Assembly (NCBI RefSeq): GCF_014322795.1
Contig: NZ_JAASTT010000004.1
Coordinates: 62,001 to 126,000 of the forward strand
Direction: 5' to 3'
DNA length: 64,000 nucleotides
Source: Paenilisteria portnoyi
GTDB taxonomy: Bacteria > Bacillota > Bacilli > Lactobacillales > Listeriaceae
Shown: one piece after another, positions 57,083 to 64,000 of the stretch
Numbering within the stretch: position 1 is the first letter of the stretch
Layout of the letters: the number at the start of each line of letters is the position of its first letter
The notes under the pieces: model-generated
The model's database searches: none
What the model was told of the DNA's origin: nothing
Seen by the model: the letters and a program-made list of their open reading frames with translations, nothing else
Program-made: the position numbers and the translations under genes

Positions 57083-58723
57083 TTATTCGTCAACGTATGC
57101 GAGTCTATAGGAGATGTTTCTGCCAAATGGGTAGATTTGTACTCCTTTGACTGTTGGATCAAGTAGATACGCTGAGGCTCCTTGATAAAATGGTGCAATA
57201 ACGGCGTCTGTTTGAATCAATTGTTTTTCGAGTTTGAGCATCTCATTCCAACGTTTTGCAGGAGCCGTTGCATAGGTGCTCTTGGCGTTATTTAATCCGG
57301 CATCATAGGTTGCACTGTCATACTTCGAAAAATTTAAACCACCATCCGATTGGTACACTTCTAAAAAGTTGATCGGATCGCTGTAGTCTGGTGACCACGT
57401 TCCGTAGAAAATGTCGTAATCTCCTGCGGTTGTCAGAACTAGCCTATTTTTTAATGGCACGCTTTTTAGTTTGATTGTGATGTCTGGGAGGTTCTGTTGG
57501 ATTTCATTTTGTAGAAATTCGACGGTTTTCTTAGAGACTTCAGTGTCAGAAGATAGAACCTCCAAAGTGAGTTTGTCAACGCCGAGTTCTTTTTTTGCTG
57601 TTGCCCATTCTGATTTTGCTTTGTCAGGGTCGAATGTGACAAGGTCTCCGTTTTCGGTGCGGAAGTCTTTGTCGTTGCTTGGGTCTTTTGCAAAACCTGA
57701 TGGGATGTAGCCATTTAGTGCTTTGGAACCGTCGCCGAGAATCGTGTCTGTGTATGCTTCTTTGTCAAATGCCATCGAGAGGGCTTTGCGTAAATGGATG
57801 TTAGATGTTGTTTTGCCGTCTTCGTTAAATCCTAGGTAGCCGATGAGTGATTTTTCTTTGGAATGGTAGGCTTGGTTGGCTTGGTATTGTCGGGCGAACT
57901 CGTCGGTGAGTGCGGTGTATTGGGCATCGCCTGTTTGGTAAAGATTGACCCCTGCGCCGGTGTCTTTGGCTACTTGGACGTCTACTTTGTTTAATGTTAC
58001 ATTATCTGCATCCCAGTAGTCTTTATTTTTGACGTAGGTCCATGATGTGCGGATTCCTGACCAGTTTTTTAGTAGGAATGGACCGTTTGATAGGACTGTA
58101 TCGGCGGATGTGCCGTATTTGGAACCTGCTGCTTTCACGAATTTTTCGTTTTGTGGCAGGAATGGTGTGCCCGTGAGTAGTTTTGGTAAGTATGGAATTG
58201 GGTTTTCTAAGGTGATTTCGAGCGTTTTGTCATCGATTGCTTTGACGCCTAGCGTGTCTGGTGATGCTTTCTCGTTGCGGATTTGATTGGCGTTTTTGAT
58301 GACGTCGAGTTGGTTCGAGCTTGGTGATGCGGTTTTTGGATCGACTACTTTTTGAAATGCAAAAACGAAATCGGCGGCTGTGACTGGATCGCCATTCGAC
58401 CATTTGGCGTCGTCGCGAAGTTGGAACGTGTAGACTTTTTTGTCAGCGCTCACGGTTGGTTCTGCTTTGGCAATGCCTAGTTCCGCGTCGTTGTCTGGAT
58501 TAACGCGGTACAGTCCTTCTGAAATTTGACCGATGGCGTCTGAGCTGAACGTGTCGCTGTACAGCGCGCTATCGAGTGTTGCGATTTCACCGGCCGATGT
58601 GACTTTGATTGCTTGTTTCGCGCCGTCATTTGCCAACTGCTCGTTTGCCTTGTCTCCTCCACCACATGCTGCAATGACAACACCGATGAGTGCTATTATC
58701 GTGATAAGTATCCCCGTTTTCAT
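57083..58723 (-). CDS. Oligopeptide-binding lipoprotein (SBP_bac_5, OppA-like)
   Basis: 546 residues. Lipobox IAAC, then the family 5 fold with TLDSALYSDTFSSDAIGQISEGLYR, the conserved FQLRDDAKWSNGDPVTAADFVFAFQKVVDPKTASP and DSNxYF-type strands to the end. It captures peptides on the outer membrane face for an ABC importer, but no permease or ATPase genes are adjacent, so it would share one encoded elsewhere. It is co-transcribed with the upstream C26 hydrolase (14-base gap), which hints at use of gamma-glutamyl or cell-wall peptides. Confidence 0.9.
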   Translation of the reverse strand: MKTGILITIIALIGVVIAACGGGDKANEQLANDGAKQAIKVTSAGEIATLDSALYSDTFSSDAIGQISEGLYRVNPDNDAELGIAKAEPTVSADKKVYTFQLRDDAKWSNGDPVTAADFVFAFQKVVDPKTASPSSNQLDVIKNANQIRNEKASPDTLGVKAIDDKTLEITLENPIPYLPKLLTGTPFLPQNEKFVKAAGSKYGTSADTVLSNGPFLLKNWSGIRTSWTYVKNKDYWDADNVTLNKVDVQVAKDTGAGVNLYQTGDAQYTALTDEFARQYQANQAYHSKEKSLIGYLGFNEDGKTTSNIHLRKALSMAFDKEAYTDTILGDGSKALNGYIPSGFAKDPSNDKDFRTENGDLVTFDPDKAKSEWATAKKELGVDKLTLEVLSSDTEVSKKTVEFLQNEIQQNLPDITIKLKSVPLKNRLVLTTAGDYDIFYGTWSPDYSDPINFLEVYQSDGGLNFSKYDSATYDAGLNNAKSTYATAPAKRWNEMLKLEKQLIQTDAVIAPFYQGASAYLLDPTVKGVQIYPFGRNISYRLAYVDE

Positions 58724-58737
58724 GTTGTTTCCCCCTT

Positions 58738-59517
58738 TTAACGTGATGTCGCTATTTTTTTAAGCTTGGCAGGTGCATTGTAAACCTGCTTTAATGCGCC
58801 CAGTTCAGCGTTTCTCACAAATTCTTGAAAAAGGCGTTGCATCGAGGCGTCGGTTTCCGAGATTAATTCGGGATGCCACTGAACGCCGACAACGAATGGT
58901 GCGCCTTCTTTTTCTATCGCTTCCACAACGCCGTCTGGAGCTGTTGCCGTGATTTTTAGACCAGTTCCTACTATATTAACTGCTTGATGATGAAATGAAT
59001 TGACTTGGGCGGTGTTTCCGAGAATGCTCGCGAGTCTGGAACCTCTTTCGATTCGGATTCCATGTGTCGCTCTCGTCGCGCAATCTTGTTGCATATGTGA
59101 TAAATTCGCGGTTTCGATGTAGCTCGTGTCTTGGTGCAGCGTTCCGCCAAGCGCGATATTGAGTAGCTGTGCACCGCGGCAAATTGCCAAAATCGGTTTC
59201 TTTTGAGCTAGCGTTTCTTTTAAAAGTGCCAGTTCGAAGTCGTCGCGAATAGCGCATGTATCGCCGAGTTCTGCTTGTGGCGTCGTGCCATATAGAGCTG
59301 GTGAAACGTCCTGACCACCGGATAAAATGAGGCCGTCCATCTGATCCACAAAAGTCGCGATAAGACGTGTGTCTGTCACAGGAATTACGAGTGGTGCCCC
59401 CCCGCTATTAGCAACGACGGATATGTAATCACCGCCGACATACGTGCCATTGCGTGAGATTGTGTTCGGGACTTGCACTGTCAATTGCGCCGCCGATATT
59501 CCAATAATTGCAGTCAT
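58738..59517 (-). CDS. Class I glutamine amidotransferase-like hydrolase (peptidase C26, PuuD type)
   Basis: 259 residues from the ATG at 59517 (AAGGTGGG 8 bases upstream; a GTG nine bases earlier overlaps that site). Nucleophile elbow ILAICRGAQLLN, and His-Glu pair VVGVQWHPE, with GLILSGGQDVSPALYG near residue 70. This is the gamma-glutamyl-gamma-aminobutyrate hydrolase family, which cleaves gamma-glutamyl amides in polyamine breakdown. The specific substrate is unproven. It is first in the operon with the peptide-binding lipoprotein. Confidence 0.87.
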   Translation of the reverse strand: MTAIIGISAAQLTVQVPNTISRNGTYVGGDYISVVANSGGAPLVIPVTDTRLIATFVDQMDGLILSGGQDVSPALYGTTPQAELGDTCAIRDDFELALLKETLAQKKPILAICRGAQLLNIALGGTLHQDTSYIETANLSHMQQDCATRATHGIRIERGSRLASILGNTAQVNSFHHQAVNIVGTGLKITATAPDGVVEAIEKEGAPFVVGVQWHPELISETDASMQRLFQEFVRNAELGALKQVYNAPAKLKKIATSR

Positions 59518-59574
59518 TCGCTTCACCCACCTTTTCTAATTCGCATCTTTTTACTCGGAATTAATATTTTATTT

Positions 59575-59603
59575 ATTATACCGTGATTGAAATGGAAAGT
59601 AAA
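59575..59603 (-). promoter_or_regulatory. Promoter of the hydrolase-lipoprotein operon
   Basis: On the minus strand, TTTACT, 17-base spacer, TATAAT. Confidence 0.65.
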
Positions 59604-59612
59604 GTGATTACA

Positions 59613-59650
59613 CAAAAAAGCCTGAAAAGTCATACAGACCTCTCAAGCTC
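59613..59650 (-). terminator. Terminator of the penicillin-binding protein gene
   Basis: On the minus strand, AGCTTGAGAGGTC pairs with GACTTTTCAGGCT (three G-T pairs), and six T follow. Confidence 0.82.
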
Positions 59651-59658
59651 TCCGGAGT

Positions 59659-61689
59659 TTATTTATAAAACGATTCAATTACTGGTTTCATCTTGTCAAT
59701 CACGAGTCCACTGCCACCGCGACCGTTAACGCCATCGATCATCGCAAGCACGAGATAATCCGGTTTATCGCTATCGAACGCAAGTAGGAATCCATTCTCA
59801 AGACCACTTTCGCCTTGTTTTTGTTTCAGTTCCGCGGTTCCTGTTTTCCCAGCAATATTATGCCCTGCAATTTGGAGTTTGTGCACGGTTCCTTCTGGTT
59901 TAGAGACTGCCTGCACGAGCGCTGATTTGACGGTATTTGCTGTCGCTGCACTCATCGAATCTTTCGCGGCTTTCGTCTCTTCGGTTGCTGTCAATTTCGG
60001 ATAAACCATCTTACCATTGTTCGCGAATGGCGTGTAGGCAACGGCTTGCTGGATTGGCGACATCAGTAGTTCACCTTGTCCATATGCCGTATCCGCTAGC
60101 AAAATATCTGATTTAATGCCATCGTTGGAAACTTGTGCTGGCTCCATGTTGAACGGTAAATCAAATTCCTCGCCGAAATCGAATTTTTTCAAGCCGTCTT
60201 GGAATTTCGTTGCACCCATCGCCAAGCCTTCTTGCGCAAAATAAATATTATCGGAGTTCACAAGTGCATCAACCATGTTCACTTTTGGAATATCATGGAC
60301 ACGCGTCACGAAATACTTGCCCCATGATTTATCTTTTTGCCATTGTAAACCAGAGATTTCGCGTACTTTATCTGGTTTTGTCGTGCCATTTTCCAACCCA
60401 ACTGCCGCCGTAATTGTTTTAAAAGTCGAACCTGGTGCGTAGCGTGTCGCGTAACGAGCGAGGAATGGGAGTTTTTTATCGTCGGTGTATTTCTTGTAAT
60501 CTTCACTCGAAATCCCCGCTACCATTTGGTTCGTATCATAGGATGGTGAGCTGACTAGCGCTGTTAGATTGCCGTTTGTCGGATTGATAACCGTCACGGA
60601 GCCGACCTCGCCTTTTAGCGCGTTGAAAGCGTCTTGCTGCACTTGACTGTCGATTGTAAGCTTAATCGTGTCGCCGTCCTTCTTCACATTTTGTTGCAGA
60701 ACGGTTTCTTCTTTCGTTTCGTCATTTACAATCAGGATACGACCGCCGTTCACGCCGCGCAATGCTTTATCATAATAACGCTCTAAACCGGCTTTTCCGA
60801 TTAAGTCGCCCGCGTTTAGTAGTTTATTTTTCTCGATATCCTCCGCGCTCACTTCACCAACATAACCGATTAAGTGCGCCGCCGCCTGACTTAGCGGGTA
60901 ATAACGCGTTTCAATCGTCGCATAACTAACACCCGTCATCTGCACCGGCGAACCAGTCGTCAGAACTTTAATTGGCACAAACGTATCCGGATGCACCCAA
61001 CTTTGCGACAATTTCTTCTCCAAATCAGCAACTGGAATATCGAATTCTTTACTAATTGCCGCCAAATTCGTCGTCTTCGCTGCGCCCTCACCAAGATCAT
61101 TCGGAACAATCCCAGCCTCACTCACATTTTTATTAATCGCGAGCCCCTTGCCGTTCACGTCCTGAATTTGGCCACGTTTCGCCTCATCCGTCGTCAAGCG
61201 AACCTTATCCGATTTCACCATCCCTGGAAAAATTAAATTCGGCTGCCAATCCACTTTCCAAGCATCATCCTCACTTGAAATCGTCGCCGTATATTTCTGC
61301 TTAGCCATCTTACCAAGCGTCGTCGTCATCTCCAGACTATACGCCAATTTATAGTTATTATCCCCATCATTTGGCGTCACTTTTAAGTCGGAAACCTTGA
61401 TATCACGCGCATCGATGCCATTATAAACAGTCTCATACTTAGCTTCCATTTCCTTCGCCGTGAAACCACTTTTCTTCAGCGATTCCTTCGTCACATCGTC
61501 CGAAAGCTCCGTAAATTTCTGGTTCTTAATATTCGTCGTGAAATTCTCCGCGGCCTCGTTGGCCATTTTCTCATGCTTCGCGCTACTATACATAAAATAG
61601 TAAACCGCGCCCCCTCCAATAGCAAGAACTAAAACAACGATAAGACTAATCCAAATCCATTTCTTATTACTCTTCTTTTGTCTACGCAC
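59659..61689 (-). CDS. Class B penicillin-binding protein, MecA/PBPB3-like
   Basis: 676 residues beginning with GTG at 61689 (GGAGGG 6 bases upstream). One N-terminal membrane helix (WIWISLIVVLVLAIGGGAVYYFMY), then an NTF2-like domain (about 38-145) as in MecA, a PBP dimerisation domain, and a transpeptidase domain with GSTFK (active Ser, SxxK), SDN in VNSDNIYFAQ, and KTGTAEL. It cross-links peptidoglycan. The domain order is that of low-affinity PBP2a-type enzymes. The related Listeria PBPB3 underlies natural cephalosporin resistance, so the same is likely here. Confidence 0.92.
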   Translation of the reverse strand: MRRQKKSNKKWIWISLIVVLVLAIGGGAVYYFMYSSAKHEKMANEAAENFTTNIKNQKFTELSDDVTKESLKKSGFTAKEMEAKYETVYNGIDARDIKVSDLKVTPNDGDNNYKLAYSLEMTTTLGKMAKQKYTATISSEDDAWKVDWQPNLIFPGMVKSDKVRLTTDEAKRGQIQDVNGKGLAINKNVSEAGIVPNDLGEGAAKTTNLAAISKEFDIPVADLEKKLSQSWVHPDTFVPIKVLTTGSPVQMTGVSYATIETRYYPLSQAAAHLIGYVGEVSAEDIEKNKLLNAGDLIGKAGLERYYDKALRGVNGGRILIVNDETKEETVLQQNVKKDGDTIKLTIDSQVQQDAFNALKGEVGSVTVINPTNGNLTALVSSPSYDTNQMVAGISSEDYKKYTDDKKLPFLARYATRYAPGSTFKTITAAVGLENGTTKPDKVREISGLQWQKDKSWGKYFVTRVHDIPKVNMVDALVNSDNIYFAQEGLAMGATKFQDGLKKFDFGEEFDLPFNMEPAQVSNDGIKSDILLADTAYGQGELLMSPIQQAVAYTPFANNGKMVYPKLTATEETKAAKDSMSAATANTVKSALVQAVSKPEGTVHKLQIAGHNIAGKTGTAELKQKQGESGLENGFLLAFDSDKPDYLVLAMIDGVNGRGGSGLVIDKMKPVIESFYK

Positions 61690-61731
61690 CTTGTTCCCTC
61701 CAGTTTTGTTTCACGTTTTCACTGCCTCTTT

Positions 61732-61737
61732 ATTATA
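61732..61737 (-). promoter_or_regulatory. -10 box of the penicillin-binding protein gene
   Basis: TATAAT on the minus strand, 43 bases before the GTG start. The -35 (GTGCTG, 17 bases upstream) is weak and lies inside the preceding gene. Confidence 0.5.
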
Positions 61738-61749
61738 GCAAAGGATGCC

Positions 61750-62736
61750 TCAACCAGCACTAATCTTTACTAATTCTTTACCTTTTTCAAATTGCTTCGT
61801 GAAATCGCGTTTCAATTCTAGCAAATAACGCAAATCATTGAGAAACTGGAAAAGCAACGCCCGCCCTTCAAATTCCTCCCGCGTCTTCGGCAACTCACTT
61901 TTGCGAAAATCAGCCAGCATCACATTCACATCCACAATCAAGTCCTCCGCCGGGTTCGCCTCTGACAGCGATAAAGCCGTTTTCTCAACCAAGCTCGCCA
62001 TTTGCCCCGCATGATCCGTCAAAATTCCAATCTGGCGCACCGACAAATTCATCTGCCTAATCACGCGCAATTGCACCGTCCGCATATCGATATATTTAAT
62101 ATAATACCGCGAATCCGCAAATAACTGGTTATCAAAATGACGCCGCGACTGATCATTGGCCTCCGTCAAGTACTCCGCCAACTGCTTAATCAGCTTCTTC
62201 TCATCCAAATAAACCGGCTCACGTTTCAAATCCTGCGCGAAACAAAAGAAAATTTGGCGCATCACCGACTCAATTTTTTGGCGTTGCTGCTTCATTTCCG
62301 TGTCCATTTTTGGCATGTATAAGTTCAGCAGAATCCCGATTCCCGCGCCGACCGTCATGAGTAGCATCTCGTTTGTAAACCAAAATAGCGAGAGCGACTG
62401 CTCCACTAAAATATGCGTCACGAGTACCGAGCTGACCACGATGCCGTCCGTTACTTTGAGTCGGACCGCGATTGGGATGAATACTAGGAGATAAAAGCCG
62501 AATGCAATCGCGTTAAAGCCTAGTAACATGAAAAATATGGCCGAGATTGTTAGCGCGATTACTGTCGAATATACGCGCTGCATCGCGAGTTGTATCGAGC
62601 CTTTTTTCGTGTTTTGAATGCTGAGAACTGTGATTAAACCTGCTGAAACGGCGTATTCGAGACCCCACCATTCGGCGATGAGGATCGCGAGCGTCGCGCC
62701 AACAGCTGTTTTCACTGTACGCAATCCAATTTTCAA
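61750..62736 (-). CDS. Aromatic acid exporter family membrane protein (ArAE_1/DUF939)
   Basis: 328 residues starting with TTG at 62736 (GAGGTG 7 bases upstream). The N-terminal half has about six membrane helices, opening IGLRTVKTAVGATLAILIAEWWGLEYAVSAGLITVLSIQNTKKGS, which is the ArAE_1 signature. The C-terminal half (about 150-325) is a cytoplasmic helical bundle, the DUF939 C-terminal domain. It is related to YqjA-type proteins and FUSC exporters. Transport of aromatic acids is inferred from the family name only. Confidence 0.85.
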   Translation of the reverse strand: MKIGLRTVKTAVGATLAILIAEWWGLEYAVSAGLITVLSIQNTKKGSIQLAMQRVYSTVIALTISAIFFMLLGFNAIAFGFYLLVFIPIAVRLKVTDGIVVSSVLVTHILVEQSLSLFWFTNEMLLMTVGAGIGILLNLYMPKMDTEMKQQRQKIESVMRQIFFCFAQDLKREPVYLDEKKLIKQLAEYLTEANDQSRRHFDNQLFADSRYYIKYIDMRTVQLRVIRQMNLSVRQIGILTDHAGQMASLVEKTALSLSEANPAEDLIVDVNVMLADFRKSELPKTREEFEGRALLFQFLNDLRYLLELKRDFTKQFEKGKELVKISAG

Positions 62737-62842
62737 AGTTTTTCACCTCTTTTTTCTATTCTTTTTTATTTTACACTATTTTATGGGGATAAAACAGTTT
62801 TTTGGGGAGGGACTGGGTATGTATTTTGGGTGTTTTATAATT

Positions 62843-62882
62843 AAAAAGTCACCTGCGAAACTTTTGGTTTCGCGGGTGACTT
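62843..62882 (-). terminator. Terminator of rpoC (after the tandem array)
   Basis: On the minus strand, AAGTCACCCGCGAAA pairs with TTTCGCAGGTGACTT (one G-T pair) across 7 bases, and TTTTTAATT follows. Confidence 0.9.
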
Positions 62883-62893
62883 CTGTGTTCTTT

Positions 62894-63258
62894 ATCGAGT
62901 TTCGCGTGCCAGGACTTCGGAACTTTCACCCCCTACGCAAAAATCAAAAGAGGATTTTCACTGCGGCGGCTCCAAGTTCTTTCAGTCCTGACGGGCACGC
63001 TCAACATCTAAGTTTCAATCGAGCTTCGCGTGCCAGGACTTCGAAGTTTTCTCCCCCTACGCAAAAATCAAAAACAGATTTTCACTGCGGCGGCTCCAAA
63101 CTTTTTCAGTCCTAGCGGACACGCTTAGCATCTAGGTTTATCAAGCTTCTCGCGCCAACCCTTCGGAGCTTTCACCCCCTCCACAAAAGTCAAAGGAGGA
63201 CTTTTATTGCGGCGGCTCCAAGCTCTGTCAGGGCTGAACGGGCGCGTTCAGCATCTAA
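62894..63258 (-). repeat. Three tandem ~123-bp structured units in the rpoC 3' untranslated region
   Basis: Units start at 62894, 63018 and 63140 (periods 124 and 122). Each has an outer stem (CGTGCC/GGCACG or CGCGCC/GGCGCG), a middle stem (AGGACT/AGTCCT plus AACTT/AAGTT, AGTTT/AAACT or AGCTT/AAGCT), an inner hairpin (AAATC/GATTT or AAGTC/GACTT) and an invariant block GCGGCGGCTCCAA. The last unit ends at the rpoC stop codon. On the transcript the array lies between the coding region and the terminator. Confidence 0.85.
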
Positions 63259-64000
63259 TTAAATATGCTTCGTTTCTTCCAAATCTGCAACTTCTTGCTC
63301 TTTACCTAGTACGGATGATTTCAGCTTGCGGTAATGGTGGATACCGGTACCGGCTGGGATCAGTTTACCTAGGATTACGTTTTCTTTCAAGCCGAGCAAT
63401 TCATCGGTTTTACCTTTGATTGCTGCATCTGTAAGAACTCGTGTTGTTTCTTGGAAGGATGCGGCGGACAGGAAGGAATCTGTTTCAAGGGATGCTTTTG
63501 TAATACCTAGCAATACTGGGCGTCCAGTTGCTGGTTGTTTGCCGGCAAGTAGTGCGTCACGGTTAGACTCGGTAAATGTGTGCACATCCATTAATGTTCC
63601 TGGCAAGATATTTGTATCACCAGTGTCCATTACGCGGATTTTACGCAACATTTGACGAACCATAACTTCAACGTGTTTATCGCCGATTTCAACCCCTTGC
63701 ATCCGGTAAACTTTTTGTACCTCAGCAAGTAGATATTCTTGTACGGAAAGAACGTCGCGAACGCGAATCAATGCTTTCGGATCAATCGAACCTTCTGTTA
63801 GGGCTTCCCCACGGTCAACAATGTCTCCGATTTTAACGCGCAGGCGGGCAGTATAAGGAATACTGTAGCTACGACGGTCTTCATCTTTACCTTGTATCAC
63901 GATTTCTTGTTGACGATCGCGTGCTTCTTCAATAGAAACAACTTCACCCTCAACTTCGGTAATAATCGCTTGACCTTTAGGATTACGTGCTTCAAAAATC
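63259..64000 (-). CDS. rpoC: RNA polymerase beta' subunit, C-terminal part (5' end outside window)
   Basis: The last 246 codons, open to the window edge. [92 protein letters not shown] and [48 protein letters not shown] are the conserved C-terminal clamp and rim-helix regions of beta'. The 3' untranslated region is unusual (tandem array). Confidence 0.98.
   Translation of the reverse strand, partial: IFEARNPKGQAIITEVEGEVVSIEEARDRQQEIVIQGKDEDRRSYSIPYTARLRVKIGDIVDRGEALTEGSIDPKALIRVRDVLSVQEYLLAEVQKVYRMQGVEIGDKHVEVMVRQMLRKIRVMDTGDTNILPGTLMDVHTFTESNRDALLAGKQPATGRPVLLGITKASLETDSFLSAASFQETTRVLTDAAIKGKTDELLGLKENVILGKLIPAGTGIHHYRKLKSSVLGKEQEVADLEETKHI

Noticed and set aside
62894-63258. Regular tandem repeats that could suggest a CRISPR array
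   Set aside because: Units are about 123 bp, adjoin without unique spacers, and each is internally palindromic at a scale unlike CRISPR repeats. No cas genes are present.

Overview
The window is a Firmicutes chromosome segment, almost certainly from the family Listeriaceae. It looks like a Listeria sensu lato species rather than L. monocytogenes itself. The reasons are the Listeria-style gene block linking the S10-spc-alpha ribosomal operon to the complete flavin-based extracellular electron transfer (EET) locus and then to tuf-fusA-rpsG-rpsL, together with strong AGGAGG ribosome binding sites and an LPXTG surface protein. Unlike L. monocytogenes as I recall it, rpoC lies only four genes from rpsL, and several accessory loci differ.

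Layout. 1-3.9 kb (visibly AT-rich): the C-terminus of a polymorphic toxin with an EndoU-like tip, its likely immunity protein, and an RloC-like ATPase that may be an anticodon nuclease. 3.9-11.2 kb: a minus-strand glycoside operon (fructose-type PTS EIIABC, GH38 alpha-mannosidase, GH13_18 phosphorylase) with a divergent RpiR regulator, best read as uptake and breakdown of mannosylglycerate/glucosylglycerate. 11.2-18.5 kb: a methyltransferase, a tyrosine-phosphatase lipoprotein, a HAD phosphatase, a MazEF module, an LPXTG wall protein and a sunset-domain protein. 18.5-23.3 kb: fdhD and the yrhE-yrhD formate dehydrogenase pair behind a promoter with a cre site. 23.5-28.5 kb: a quinone reductase, two gene remnants (RodA/FtsW, VIT1) and an aroE-aroD-transporter operon for shikimate/quinate. 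28.7-43.3 kb: the ribosomal protein operon rpsJ to rplQ, including secY, adk, infA and rpoA, with no map gene between adk and infA. 43.4-51.7 kb: the EET locus (ecfT, dmkA, fmnB, pplA, ndh2, eetA, eetB, dmkB). 52.0-56.8 kb: tuf, fusA, rpsG, rpsL. 57.1-62.7 kb: an oligopeptide-binding lipoprotein, a glutamine-amidotransferase-type hydrolase, a MecA/PBPB3-like penicillin-binding protein and an aromatic-acid-exporter-like membrane protein. 63.3 kb to the end: the 3' part of rpoC.

The most unusual material is noncoding. Just after the rpoC stop codon there are three tandem units of about 123 bp that can fold into the same branched hairpin, with compensatory base changes between units. A second, dispersed family of palindromic modules occurs in at least four intergenic regions (19.4, 51.8, 53.4 and 56.2 kb) plus one deleted remnant (23.2 kb). 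There, the stem sequence differs between copies while pairing is kept. Both look like structured RNA or palindromic DNA elements under selection for folding. I saw no tRNA, rRNA, CRISPR array or intact insertion sequence.
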